Origin: JACCVL01 sp963704295
GTDB lineage: Bacteria > Actinomycetota > Actinomycetes > Propionibacteriales > Nocardioidaceae
Direction of reading: 5' to 3'
Assembly (NCBI GenBank): GCA_963704295.1
Contig: OY969884.1
Location: 2,728,001 to 2,792,000, forward strand
DNA length: 64,000 nucleotides
The position numbers and the translations under genes were made by a program. Below, in pieces: positions 54,323 through 64,000 of this stretch. Every line of letters starts with the position of its first letter. Position 1 is the stretch's first letter. The notes beneath the pieces are model-generated. The model worked only from the letters and a program-made list of their open reading frames with translations. It did no database searches and was not told the origin of the DNA.

Positions 54323-55636
54323 TTAGGGGAGGAGGTCGAGCGGGTAGTCGGTGAGCACCTCGTTGCCGGTCTCGGTGATCAGCACCTGCTGCTCGAGCTT
54401 CACGCCCTCGCCGCCGGACCGCGGCCCGACGAAGGCCTCCACGCACATCACCATCCCTGGTTCGAGCACGCCGTGGTACCCCTGCTCGTCCCAGCCTTCA
54501 CGCACGTACAGCGCGGGGTACTCGTCGCACAGGCCGACACCGTGCGACAGACAGGTGTAGGCCCGGTGCGTCTCCAGCGGGGGATACCAGGCCTTGTCGG
54601 AGACCTCGCGAAAGCCAGCCCCCGCGACGTGCAGCTCGATGTTGCGCTCGATCTGCTCGCGGGCCAAGTCGTAGGTCTGCTGCTGCTGAGGGGTCGGCCG
54701 GTCCGATCCGCACAGCCAGGTCCGGGACATGTCGACGCACCCGCCGTACGCGCCGATCAGGTCGGTGTCGAAGCCGACCAGCTCGCCCGCCTGGATGCGC
54801 CGGCTGCTCGCCTCGTGGTACCAGGGGTTCGTCCGCGGGCCGGAGGACAGCAGCCGGGTCTCTACCCACTCCCCGTAGCGGCGGAAGCTGGCTTCCTGCA
54901 GTCGACCCCATAGCGCCATCTCCGTGATGCCGGGCTCCATGGCAGCGCGCATCTCCGCCACGCTGCGCTGACAGGCGTCGATCGCACACCGCATCGCGGA
55001 GATCTCGTCGGCGCACTTGACCTTGCGCGCCTCCTCCATCAGCGGCATCCCGCCGACGAGCTCGAGGCCGCGCGCCTCCAGGGCTCGCACGCCAGAAAGC
55101 TCGAGCATGTCGACGGCGAGCCGCCGGTCCCCGCGGCCGTGCTCGTCGACGAGCGCGACCAGCTCGTCTGCCCAGCGGCCGGCGGCCTCCTCCATCCGGT
55201 CCCCGACGAAGAAGTAGCCGTACGCCTGCCCCGCTCGCACCTCGTCCACCACACCGGAGTGGGTGCCGAGGAACTCCCCCTCGGAGAACTCGAACAGCAC
55301 AGCCGGGCCGTCGGTGGCCACGAAGAGATAGCGGACCGGGTTGTGCATCGTCCACAGCGACATGTTGGTCGTGTCGCTGGCGTAGCGGATGTTCACGGGG
55401 TCGTACAACACGATCCCGTCGCACCCGCTGCGGCGGAGCTGGTCGCGAACCCGCTCGATCCGGTACGCGCGCATCGCCGGCCGGTCCGGCAGGCTCAGCC
55501 CGCTGCCGCGCCACTCGGCCAACAGCTCGTCACCGGGGCCGAGCGCGTGCAGGTTCAGGTCGCCGTGGTCGAGCAGCCAGTCCGGGGCCGGAGTGCCGGC
55601 GCCGATCTTGGGGCGGTGGCGGGGCAGGTTCGACAT
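54323..55636 (-). CDS. dddP: DddP-family DMSP lyase homologue (M24 metallopeptidase fold)
   Basis: Protein of 437 residues with a pita-bread (M24) fold. It resembles DddP, which splits dimethylsulfoniopropionate into dimethyl sulfide and acrylate, more than Xaa-Pro dipeptidases. The metal ligands fall where DddP has them: Asp290 and Asp292 in GFDTDLIG, Asp302 in CVDMSRTW, His365 in SHGVGL, Glu400 in CVEAFVG, and Glu415 in KLEQQV. Trp95 and the Tyr (360) and Asp (371) reported as catalytic in DddP are also present. The N-terminal domain has RYASDTTNMSLWTMHNP. No DMSP transport or acrylate genes are adjacent, so the natural substrate could be another betaine or peptide. Confidence 0.78.
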   Translation of the reverse strand: MSNLPRHRPKIGAGTPAPDWLLDHGDLNLHALGPGDELLAEWRGSGLSLPDRPAMRAYRIERVRDQLRRSGCDGIVLYDPVNIRYASDTTNMSLWTMHNPVRYLFVATDGPAVLFEFSEGEFLGTHSGVVDEVRAGQAYGYFFVGDRMEEAAGRWADELVALVDEHGRGDRRLAVDMLELSGVRALEARGLELVGGMPLMEEARKVKCADEISAMRCAIDACQRSVAEMRAAMEPGITEMALWGRLQEASFRRYGEWVETRLLSSGPRTNPWYHEASSRRIQAGELVGFDTDLIGAYGGCVDMSRTWLCGSDRPTPQQQQTYDLAREQIERNIELHVAGAGFREVSDKAWYPPLETHRAYTCLSHGVGLCDEYPALYVREGWDEQGYHGVLEPGMVMCVEAFVGPRSGGEGVKLEQQVLITETGNEVLTDYPLDLLP

Positions 55637-55672
55637 CGGTCGAGTGTGGCACCCGCCATGCTCCCGGCGCGG

Positions 55673-57418
55673 TCAGGCGGGACCGAGCACGGCCGCCGAA
55701 TGTGCCGGCAGCCGGACGACGGCACCGTCCAGCTCGGTGGCCGGATCCCACCCGATCAGCAGCGCCAGCCCGGGAACCCCGAGGTCGACCGTCGCCGGCT
55801 CGGCGCCGAGGTTCACCGCCACCCGGTCCGCGCCGCGGTGCACCAAGACGAGGCCGGCAGGCTCGTCGTGCTCGAGGTGGATCATGTCCAGCCGGGCATC
55901 GCGCAGGTCCGGCCGGTCGCGGCGGAGCCGGATCAGGTCGCGGTACCACCGGAGCAACCGGGCGTGCCCGCCCCGGGTCGGCTCGTCCCAGTCCAGCCGG
56001 GAGCGCTCGACCGTGGCCGGGTCCTGCGGGTCCGGGACGTCCTCGGGCGCCCAGCCGTGGGCGGCGAACTCCCGGCGCCGGCCCTGCCGCACCGCCTCCG
56101 CGAGCTCGGGGTCGGGGTGGTCGGTGAAGTACTGCCACGGGGTCGAGGCGCCCCATTCCTCGCCCATGAAGAGCATCGGCGTGCCCGCGCCGGTGAGCAG
56201 CAGCGCGGCCCCACAGGCGAGCAGGCCGACGTCGAGCGACCCGGACAGCCGGTCACCGGTGGCCCGGTTCCCGACCTGGTCGTGGGTCTGCAACGACACC
56301 ACGAACCGCCAGCCGGGTGTCGTGGACCGGTCCAGCGGGCGTCCGTGCGAGCGGCCCCGGAAGGTCGACCAGCCGCCGTCGTGCAGGAAGACCCCGGTGA
56401 GCACCTTGGCCAGCGCGCCCGACTCGGCAAAGTCGCGGTAGTAGCCCTGTTTCTCGCCGGTGAGCGCGACGTGCAGCCCGTGGTGCACGTCGTCGGCCCA
56501 CTGCGCGTGCAACCCGAGCCCTCCGGCTCCACGCGGAGTCACCGTCGCCGGGTCGTTGCGGTCGGACTCGGCGATCAGCCAGAGCGGCCGGCCGACCTCG
56601 CCGGCGAGGGCGTCCACCTCGGTGGACAGCTCCTCCAGCAGCGGCAGCGCACGCTCGTCGTGCAGGGCGTGGACGGCGTCCAGCCGGAGCGCGTCGAGGT
56701 GGAAGTCGCGCAGCCACATCAGCGCGTTGTCGACGATGAAGCGCCGCACCTCGTCGCTGCCCGGCCCGTCCAGGTTGACCGCCTGGCCCCACGGGGTCTG
56801 GTAGCTGTCGGTGAAGTACGGCCCGAAGTCCGGCAGCCGGTTGCCGCTCGGCCCGAGGTGGTTGTAGACGACGTCCAGGCAGACGCCCAGCCCGCGGGCG
56901 TGGCAAGCGTCGACGAACCGGCACAGCGCGACCGGCCCGCCGTACGGCTCGTGCACGGCCCACAGCCCGACGCCGTCGTAGCCCCAGCCGTGCCGTCCCG
57001 GGAAGCTGGCCAGCGGCATCAGCTCGACCAGGCCGATCCCGAGCTCGACCAGGTGGTCGAGCCGCTCGATCGCGGCGTCCAGCGTCCCGGCCGGCGTGAA
57101 CGTGCCGACGTGCAGCTCGTAGATGACGGTGCCGTCGAGGGCCACCCCCGCCCATCCGGCGTCGGTCCAGTCGTGCCCGGCCAGGGCGATCGCCTCCGCC
57201 GGCCCGTCCGGACCGTCCGGCAGCCGGAGCGCCCGCGGGTCGGCCAGCGGCTCGCCGCCGTCCACCGCGAACCGGTAGCGGGTGCCGGAGGGCAGGCTCC
57301 GGGTCGCCCGCCACCACCCTGCCTCGTCCTGGGTCATCGGCTCGCCGCCGACAGCGTCCCCGGCACCGACGACCAGGTCCACCCGGCCCGCGGCCGGCGC
57401 CCACACCTCGGGGGTCAC
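55673..57418 (-). CDS. treZ: Malto-oligosyltrehalose trehalohydrolase TreZ
   Basis: GH13 enzyme of 581 residues that releases free trehalose from the ends made by TreY. It has an N-terminal CBM48-like beta domain (PEVWAPAAGRVDLVV) and a TIM barrel with YELHVGTFTPAGT, VVYNHLGPSGNRLPDFGPYF, LRLDAVHALHD (nucleophile Asp), LIAESDRNDP (acid/base Glu) and SLQTHDQVGNRATGDRL. The length and motif order fit TreZ rather than GlgB. GTG at 57418 overlaps the treY stop by four bases. It is the last gene of the treX-treY-treZ operon, which turns glycogen into trehalose for osmotic and desiccation protection. Confidence 0.95.
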   Translation of the reverse strand: MTPEVWAPAAGRVDLVVGAGDAVGGEPMTQDEAGWWRATRSLPSGTRYRFAVDGGEPLADPRALRLPDGPDGPAEAIALAGHDWTDAGWAGVALDGTVIYELHVGTFTPAGTLDAAIERLDHLVELGIGLVELMPLASFPGRHGWGYDGVGLWAVHEPYGGPVALCRFVDACHARGLGVCLDVVYNHLGPSGNRLPDFGPYFTDSYQTPWGQAVNLDGPGSDEVRRFIVDNALMWLRDFHLDALRLDAVHALHDERALPLLEELSTEVDALAGEVGRPLWLIAESDRNDPATVTPRGAGGLGLHAQWADDVHHGLHVALTGEKQGYYRDFAESGALAKVLTGVFLHDGGWSTFRGRSHGRPLDRSTTPGWRFVVSLQTHDQVGNRATGDRLSGSLDVGLLACGAALLLTGAGTPMLFMGEEWGASTPWQYFTDHPDPELAEAVRQGRRREFAAHGWAPEDVPDPQDPATVERSRLDWDEPTRGGHARLLRWYRDLIRLRRDRPDLRDARLDMIHLEHDEPAGLVLVHRGADRVAVNLGAEPATVDLGVPGLALLIGWDPATELDGAVVRLPAHSAAVLGPA

Positions 57419-59854
57419 GCGACGCCGTCGCGTACGAGCAGGGCCACCGGCAGGCGGTGCAGCAGGTCGGCGACCGGTTGCGAGCCGCCGCCGGTGGGTC
57501 GGCCGGTGAGTACGTCGGTCCAGCCCCCCGGAGGCAGCGACAGCAGGTGCTCGCCCCAGCCACCGGAGGCCGCCAACCGGGTGGGCCAGCGGGTGGCCAG
57601 CGTGAGCGCCCCCGGGGACCCCTGGGGCCCGCGCGCGAACGCGACGAGGTGCGGTCCGGAGCCGCGGACCGGCTCGTAGCCTCCCGCCGGGCCGAACAGA
57701 TCCGGGCGGTCCCGTCGCAGCCGCAGCGTCCGCGAGGTGACCAGCAGCTTCTCGTCGTGCAGGTCGGCCGCAGCCTCGCCCGCATCCAGCTGGGCGAGCC
57801 GGTCGGTGATCTCCGGGTAGTCGACGGGACGGCGATTGTCCGGGTCGACGAGGGACAGGTCGACGATCTCGCAGCCCTGGTAGACGTCGGGGACTCCGGG
57901 CAGCGTCAGCTGCAGCAGCTTCGCCGCCAGCACGGTGGCCCGGGTCGCCTGCTCGGCGGCCTGCACCAGCCCGGTGACGGCCGCACGCAGCCCGTCATCC
58001 TCGGAGACCTCCCGGGCGAGCGCGACCACCCGCGCCTCGTACGACTCCTCCGGGTCGGTCCAGGTGGTGCGCCGCTTGGCCTCCCTGGTCGCCTTGACCA
58101 GATACTCCGCCAGCCGGTCGTGACCGATCGGCCACGCGCCGACCACGGTCTGCAAGAGCAGGTACGCCGTCGGGCGGTCGACTCCGATCCGGTCGGCCGC
58201 GTCCCGCACCGGCTCCCAAGCGGCTCGCCACGCCGGCGGGTCGCCGGCGGCGGCGAGCAGCCGGGCCCGGACGTCCTCGCTGCGCTTGGTGTCGTGGGTG
58301 GACAGCGTGGTCATCCCGGTCGGGTGCTCGGCCTGCTGGCGGAGCGCCCAGGTGTGCAGGGCGGCGACGCTCGGCTGCTCCAGCGCGGCCGGGTCGCCGC
58401 CGACCTCGTCCAGGGCGACCAGCTCATGCCAGCGGTAGAAGGTGGTGTCCTCCACGCCTTTGGCCATCACCGGTCCGCAGGTCTGCTGGAAGCGCACCAG
58501 CAGGTCCCGGCCGGCCGCGCTGGTGGTGTCGCTGTCGAGCAGCAACCGTTCCAGCAGCACCAGCTCGGCGGTCAGGTCGCGGCGCGCCAGGTGCGCCCGC
58601 TCCGCGGCGGCACCGAGCCGGCCGGCCGCCTCCGCGTCCACCGGCTGTCCGGGCCGGACGTAGGCCCGGTAGACGTCCATGCCGACCAGCAGTTCGGATA
58701 GCGCGGCCGCGATCCGCTGCCGGTCCACGACCTCGCCGGCGTCGGCCGCCGCCCGGACCGCGACGCGGGTCAGCCGGCGCACCTCCGGCTGCAGCAGGCC
58801 AGCCACCACCTCACGCTTCGCACGCTGCTCGACCGCGGCCAGATCCACGGCCGCACCGGTGTCGGCCCACACCTGCTCCAGCGCCCGCCGGGTCGGTGGC
58901 AGCAGCGCCTGCTGCACCGCCCGCAACGCGTCGTAGCCGGTGCTGCCGGCCGTCGCCCAGGCGGTCGGCAGCGTCTCGTCACCCTCGAGGATCTTCTCGA
59001 CGACCACCCATGCCCTCCCGGTCTGGGCGGCCAGCCGGTCGAGGTACCCCTGCGGGTCGGCGAGCCCGTCGGGGTGGTCCACCCGGAAGCCGTCGACAAC
59101 ACCCCGTCGGTGCAGGTCGACCAGCAAGGCGTGGGTGGCGTCGAAGACGTCGTCGTCCTCCACCCGGATGGCGACCAGCCCGTCGACGTCGAAGAAGCGC
59201 CGGTACGCCAGCACCTCGTCCTTGTCCCGCCAGCAGGCCAGCAGATAGTGCTGCCGGGCGAGCACCCGCTCGACGTCCACGTCCTCAGCGCCGTCCGGCA
59301 GCGTGCCCTCCGCCACCGGGAACACGTGCTCGTGGTAGCGCAGAACCGGCGTGCCGTCGGGGCCGCCGGTGCGGTCCAGCACCAGCTCGCCGGAGGCCAC
59401 CGCCTCGTGCGGGCTGCTGCCGAGAAGGGGCAGCGGGAACCGGTCGCCGACGTGGTCCCAGTCCACGTCGAACCAGTGCGCGGTGGACGCGCTGCGACCG
59501 TGGCGCAGCACCTCCCACAGGGGGGCGTTCAGGTGCAGCGGCGCCGCCAGCGCCATGTGGTTGGGCACGACGTCGACGACGAGGCCGAGCCCGGCCTCGT
59601 GGGCCTCGTCGGCAAGCCGCTGCAGCCCGTCCGCACCGCCGAGCTCGGCGTTGACCCGGTTGTGGTCGACCACGTCGTACCCGTGCTCCGACCCGGGCAC
59701 CGCCTGCAGCACGGGGGACAGGTAGAGGTGGGAGACGCCGAGCCGGGTCAGGTGCGGCACCAGAGATCGGGCGGCGTCGAAGCCGAACGACGAGGTGAGC
59801 TGCAACCGGTACGTGCCCGACGGCGGCATCCGCTGCTCGGCCGGCGTCGGGGGC

Positions 59855-59862
<8 letters not shown>
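57415..59862 (-). CDS. treY: Malto-oligosyltrehalose synthase TreY
   Basis: GH13 enzyme of 815 residues that turns the reducing-end bond of a maltodextrin into the alpha,alpha-1,1 link of trehalose. Characteristic parts are YRLQLTSSFGFDAARSLVPHL, SHLYLSPVLQAVPGSEHGYD, VVDVVPNHMA, the catalytic VDGFRVDHPDGLADPQGYLDRL region, VVEKILEGDETLP, and MTTLSTHDTKRSEDVRARL. A C-terminal segment has TLPGVPDVYQGCEIVDLSLVDPDNRRPVDY, typical of the family. It overlaps treX by eight bases and treZ by four, so the three enzymes are made together. Confidence 0.96.
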
Positions 59863-61975
<2,113 letters not shown>

Positions 61976-62102
61976 ACGGTGCTCCTGATCGTGATGTCGC
62001 GGCCGCGGATGGTCCGGGAGATGCCCCGGCGGGCGCGGTCACATGCTCCCAGCCGGGCGCACGCTGCGCAGGGTGGGGGTGGTGCGGGCGGCGGGCCCCG
62101 GC

Positions 62103-62666
62103 TCACATGCCGCTGACGCCCTCGCCGCCGCCACTCTGCTCGTCGAAGGTCTCGTGCGCGAGCAGGTGCAGGCAGGGGATGCCGAGCACGCGACGGGCCC
62201 GAGAGGTCCAGTCCAGGTGGAAGAACTCCCGGACCGCGTGCGGCGCGGTCAGCACGATCGCCTCCGAGCAGTCGTGCGTCTTCACCTCGGCGGCCAGCGC
62301 CCGCACCGGGTCGTCGGAGGTGACCCGGCCCTCGGCCAGGCGGCCGGCTGCGCGCAGCAGGGTGAGCGAACGGTCCAGCTCGCGCTGGGCGCGCTGCACG
62401 AGCTCGCGGTTCAGCCGCTCCAACGTCTCCCCGTCCACCGCGTCCATCGGCGGAACCATCTCGTACCGCGCGATCGATCCGATCGCGGTCTGCACCCGCG
62501 TCGCCGCGTCCTCCACCGGCAGCAGCATCCGGTAGTGGACCCGCTCGTCCAGACCGTCGTGCAGGGCGACCACCTGCTGCGCGTCGAGCTCGGTGAGCTC
62601 TCGCTCGACCAGCAGCACCACGTCGTAGGTCGAGTCGCTGGGCGGGGGCGCCACGTGGTCGGCCAC
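62103..62666 (-). CDS. Hypothetical protein, possibly universal-stress-like
   Basis: Protein of 187 residues without signal or membrane segment. The pattern of strands and helices (YDVVLLVERELTELD, VHYRMLLPVED, CSEAIVLTAPHAVREFFHLDWTSRARRVLGIPCLHLLAHE) resembles the alpha/beta nucleotide-binding fold of universal stress proteins, with a long helical insertion in the middle. The usual ATP-binding GxxG(9)GS motif is not seen, so ATP binding is doubtful. The GTG at 62666 is preceded by TAGGAT and six bases on the minus strand (62673-62678), which implies a leaderless transcript. Confidence 0.6.
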   Translation of the reverse strand: MADHVAPPPSDSTYDVVLLVERELTELDAQQVVALHDGLDERVHYRMLLPVEDAATRVQTAIGSIARYEMVPPMDAVDGETLERLNRELVQRAQRELDRSLTLLRAAGRLAEGRVTSDDPVRALAAEVKTHDCSEAIVLTAPHAVREFFHLDWTSRARRVLGIPCLHLLAHETFDEQSGGGEGVSGM

Positions 62667-62672
62667 GATCCG

Positions 62673-62678
62673 ATCCTA
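62673..62678 (-). promoter_or_regulatory. -10 box of gene 62103-62666 (leaderless)
   Basis: TAGGAT on the minus strand, six bases before the GTG start and without a ribosome site between. It lies in the 38-base gap after the DNA ligase stop. Confidence 0.5.
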
Positions 62679-62704
62679 GTCCTCCGGGCGGGGCCCGGTG
62701 GCGG

Positions 62705-63817
62705 TCAGAGCCCGAACAGGCTCTGCAGGTCGTACGACACCGGTTCCTCGAGCTGCGCGTAGGTGCACGAGGTGGCGTCCCGGTCCGGCCGCCAGCGGCG
62801 GAACTGGGTGGTGTGCCGGAACCGGTCGCCCTGCAGGTGGTCGTAGGCGACCTCCACCACTCGCTCCGGGCGCAGCGGCACGAACGACAGGTCCTTGCCG
62901 GCGTTCCAGCGAGACTGGGCACCCGGTCGCCGGCGGCCCTCCTCGGCGTCCGCCGGCTCGGCGCCCCACCGCCACGGGTGCGCGTCGCGCTCCTCGTCGG
63001 TGGTGACCTCCAGCGGAGCGAGCTCGTGCACCAGCTCGGCCCGGCGGGCGGCGGAGAACGACGCGCACACGCCGACGTGCTGCAACGTGCCGTCGTCGGT
63101 GTACAGGCCGAGCAGCATCGACCCCAGTCGGGGGCTGTCCGCCGTGGACGACTTGTGTCGGCGGTAGCCGGCGACCACCACGTCCGCGGTCCGCTCGTGC
63201 TTCACCTTGAGCATGCTGCGCGCGCCGGGGACGTAGGGCCCGGCCAGGGGCTTGGCGACGACGCCGTCCAGCCCCGCGCCCTCGAACGAGCCGAACCACT
63301 CCCGGGCGGTGTCCGCCGAGTCGGTCAGTGGCGTCAGGTGCACCGGCGGCGACGCGCCGCGCAATGCCTCCTCGAGCAGCTGCCGGCGCTCGCTGAACGG
63401 CCGGCGGGTGAGGTCGTGGTCGTCGAAGGCGAGCAGGTCGAACGCCACGTAGGACGCCGGCGTCTTGTCGGCCAGCATCCGGACCCGGCTGTCGGCCGGG
63501 TGGATCCGGTCCAGCAGCCGTTCGAACTCCAGCCGTTCGCCCACGGCGACCACGATCTCGCCGTCCACGACGCAGCGCGGCGGGAGCGCCGCACGGACCG
63601 CCTCGACCACCTCGGGGAAGTAGCGGGTGAGCGGTCGCTCGTTCCGGCTGCCGAGCTCCACGTCGTCCCCGTCACGGAAGACGATGCACCGGAAGCCGTC
63701 CCACTTCGGCTCGTACGCCAGCCCGCCCTCCACCGAGTCGGCGGCCGGCACGCCCTTGACCGAGCGGGCCAGCATCGGACCGTAGGGCGGCGGGACGGGC
63801 AGGTCGTGGACGGACAC
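62705..63817 (-). CDS. ATP-dependent DNA ligase (LigC/LigD-ligase type)
   Basis: DNA ligase of 370 residues with the adenylation domain and OB-fold domain of the bacterial LigC/LigD family, which seals breaks in end joining or repair. The adenylated Lys lies in LAYEPKWDGFRC. Other nucleotidyltransferase motifs are SRNERPLTRYFPE, CVVDGEIVV, AFDLLAF, EGAGLDGVVAKPL and MLKVKHERTADVVV. The OB domain covers about residues 225-345. The GTG at 63817 has GAGGAG seven bases upstream; the open frame extends further up but without ligase features. It follows the RibD-type reductase gene after one base. The LigD-type polymerase gene is 11 kb away. Confidence 0.93.
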   Translation of the reverse strand: MSVHDLPVPPPYGPMLARSVKGVPAADSVEGGLAYEPKWDGFRCIVFRDGDDVELGSRNERPLTRYFPEVVEAVRAALPPRCVVDGEIVVAVGERLEFERLLDRIHPADSRVRMLADKTPASYVAFDLLAFDDHDLTRRPFSERRQLLEEALRGASPPVHLTPLTDSADTAREWFGSFEGAGLDGVVAKPLAGPYVPGARSMLKVKHERTADVVVAGYRRHKSSTADSPRLGSMLLGLYTDDGTLQHVGVCASFSAARRAELVHELAPLEVTTDEERDAHPWRWGAEPADAEEGRRRPGAQSRWNAGKDLSFVPLRPERVVEVAYDHLQGDRFRHTTQFRRWRPDRDATSCTYAQLEEPVSYDLQSLFGL

Positions 63818-63818
63818 G

Positions 63819-64000
63819 TCAACACTCCTCGGCACGGGTGTAGCGCAACAGCAGGTGGTCCGCGTCGGATACCAGCGCCGATGCGAGCCGCAGCCGCAAT
63901 GGCGGCTCGACCGGCGGGCCGGCGGCGAGCCGGCGGGCACCGCCGGCGAGCAGCAGCGGGCTGACGGTGAGGCAGAGCTCGTCCAGCAGGCGGGCGGCCG
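63819..64000 (-). CDS. RibD C-terminal-type reductase (partial at right edge)
   Basis: Only the last 60 or so residues are in the window. DELCLTVSPLLLAGGARRLAAG, followed by LRLRLASALVSDADHLLLRYTR, fits the end of a pyrimidine reductase/dihydrofolate-reductase-like (RibD C-terminal) family protein. The stop TGA (63819-63821) is followed by one base and the ligase GTG, so the two genes form an operon. It is distinct from the ribD at 39106-40156. The N-terminal part lies beyond the window, so the exact role is unknown. Confidence 0.7.
   Translation of the reverse strand, partial: AARLLDELCLTVSPLLLAGGARRLAAGPPVEPPLRLRLASALVSDADHLLLRYTRAEEC

Overview
This 64-kb window comes from the chromosome of a high-GC Gram-positive bacterium of the Actinobacteria, probably a soil member of the Frankiales, Geodermatophilales or Pseudonocardiales type; I cannot fix the genus. 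The evidence is very high GC, frequent GTG starts, many genes with a TANNNT -10 box only 6-7 bases before the start codon (leaderless transcription), an actinobacterial DUF3000-rnd block, the coproporphyrin-type heme genes hemE-cgoX-hemQ, and a group 1h (actinobacterial, high-affinity) [NiFe]-hydrogenase. I saw no tRNA, rRNA, CRISPR array, insertion sequence or phage gene, and no gene-free stretch longer than about 300 bases.

Layout. 1-16.5 kb: a broken-off BBE-type FAD oxidase, an M50-like membrane protease, two paralogous secreted lytic transglycosylases (2184-3917, 15050-16496), an MMPL transporter, small membrane proteins, carbamate kinase, a lipoprotein, an FAD/Fe-S D-2-hydroxyacid dehydrogenase (frameshifted), gluconate permease divergent from gluconokinase, and a DUF72 protein. 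16.5-23.9 kb: an acyl-ACP desaturase facing a compact five-gene minus-strand operon encoding a duplicated-domain membrane protein, a DyP peroxidase, a plant-type fatty acid alpha-dioxygenase homologue, a small unknown protein and a catalase-like protein. This looks like an uncharacterised fatty-acid oxygenation (oxylipin-like) pathway and is my main candidate for a new system. 24.4-39.1 kb: a complete hydrogenase island in one direction: hypA, hypB, hhyS, hhyL, a NifU/CxxC protein, DUF5947, DUF6084, a 467-residue protein, a 39-residue membrane protein, a 66-residue acidic protein, maturation protease, hypC1, hypF, hypC2, hypD, hypE and a DUF6390 protein. It would supply electrons from trace H2 during starvation.

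39.1-51.9 kb: ribD (frameshifted), a double GNAT acetyltransferase followed by a candidate structured small RNA at about 41120-41205, a conserved unknown, a lipoprotein, rnd, DUF3000, hemE, a DUF4349 lipoprotein, cgoX, hemQ, a second BBE oxidase, msrB and a LigD-type polymerase. 52-54.3 kb: two tandem secreted M43 metalloproteases, each followed by a copy of the same hairpin; the second copy continues into three 33-bp tandem repeats. 54.3-64 kb, all minus strand: an M24 protein with the complete metal and catalytic residue set of the DMSP lyase DddP, the trehalose genes treZ-treY-treX, a stress-protein-like gene, an ATP-dependent DNA ligase, and the end of a RibD-type reductase.

Three conserved genes (9194-12092, 15050-16496, 39106-40156) each carry one apparent extra base. 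This may mean uncorrected sequencing insertions, so frame-dependent claims at those places are provisional.
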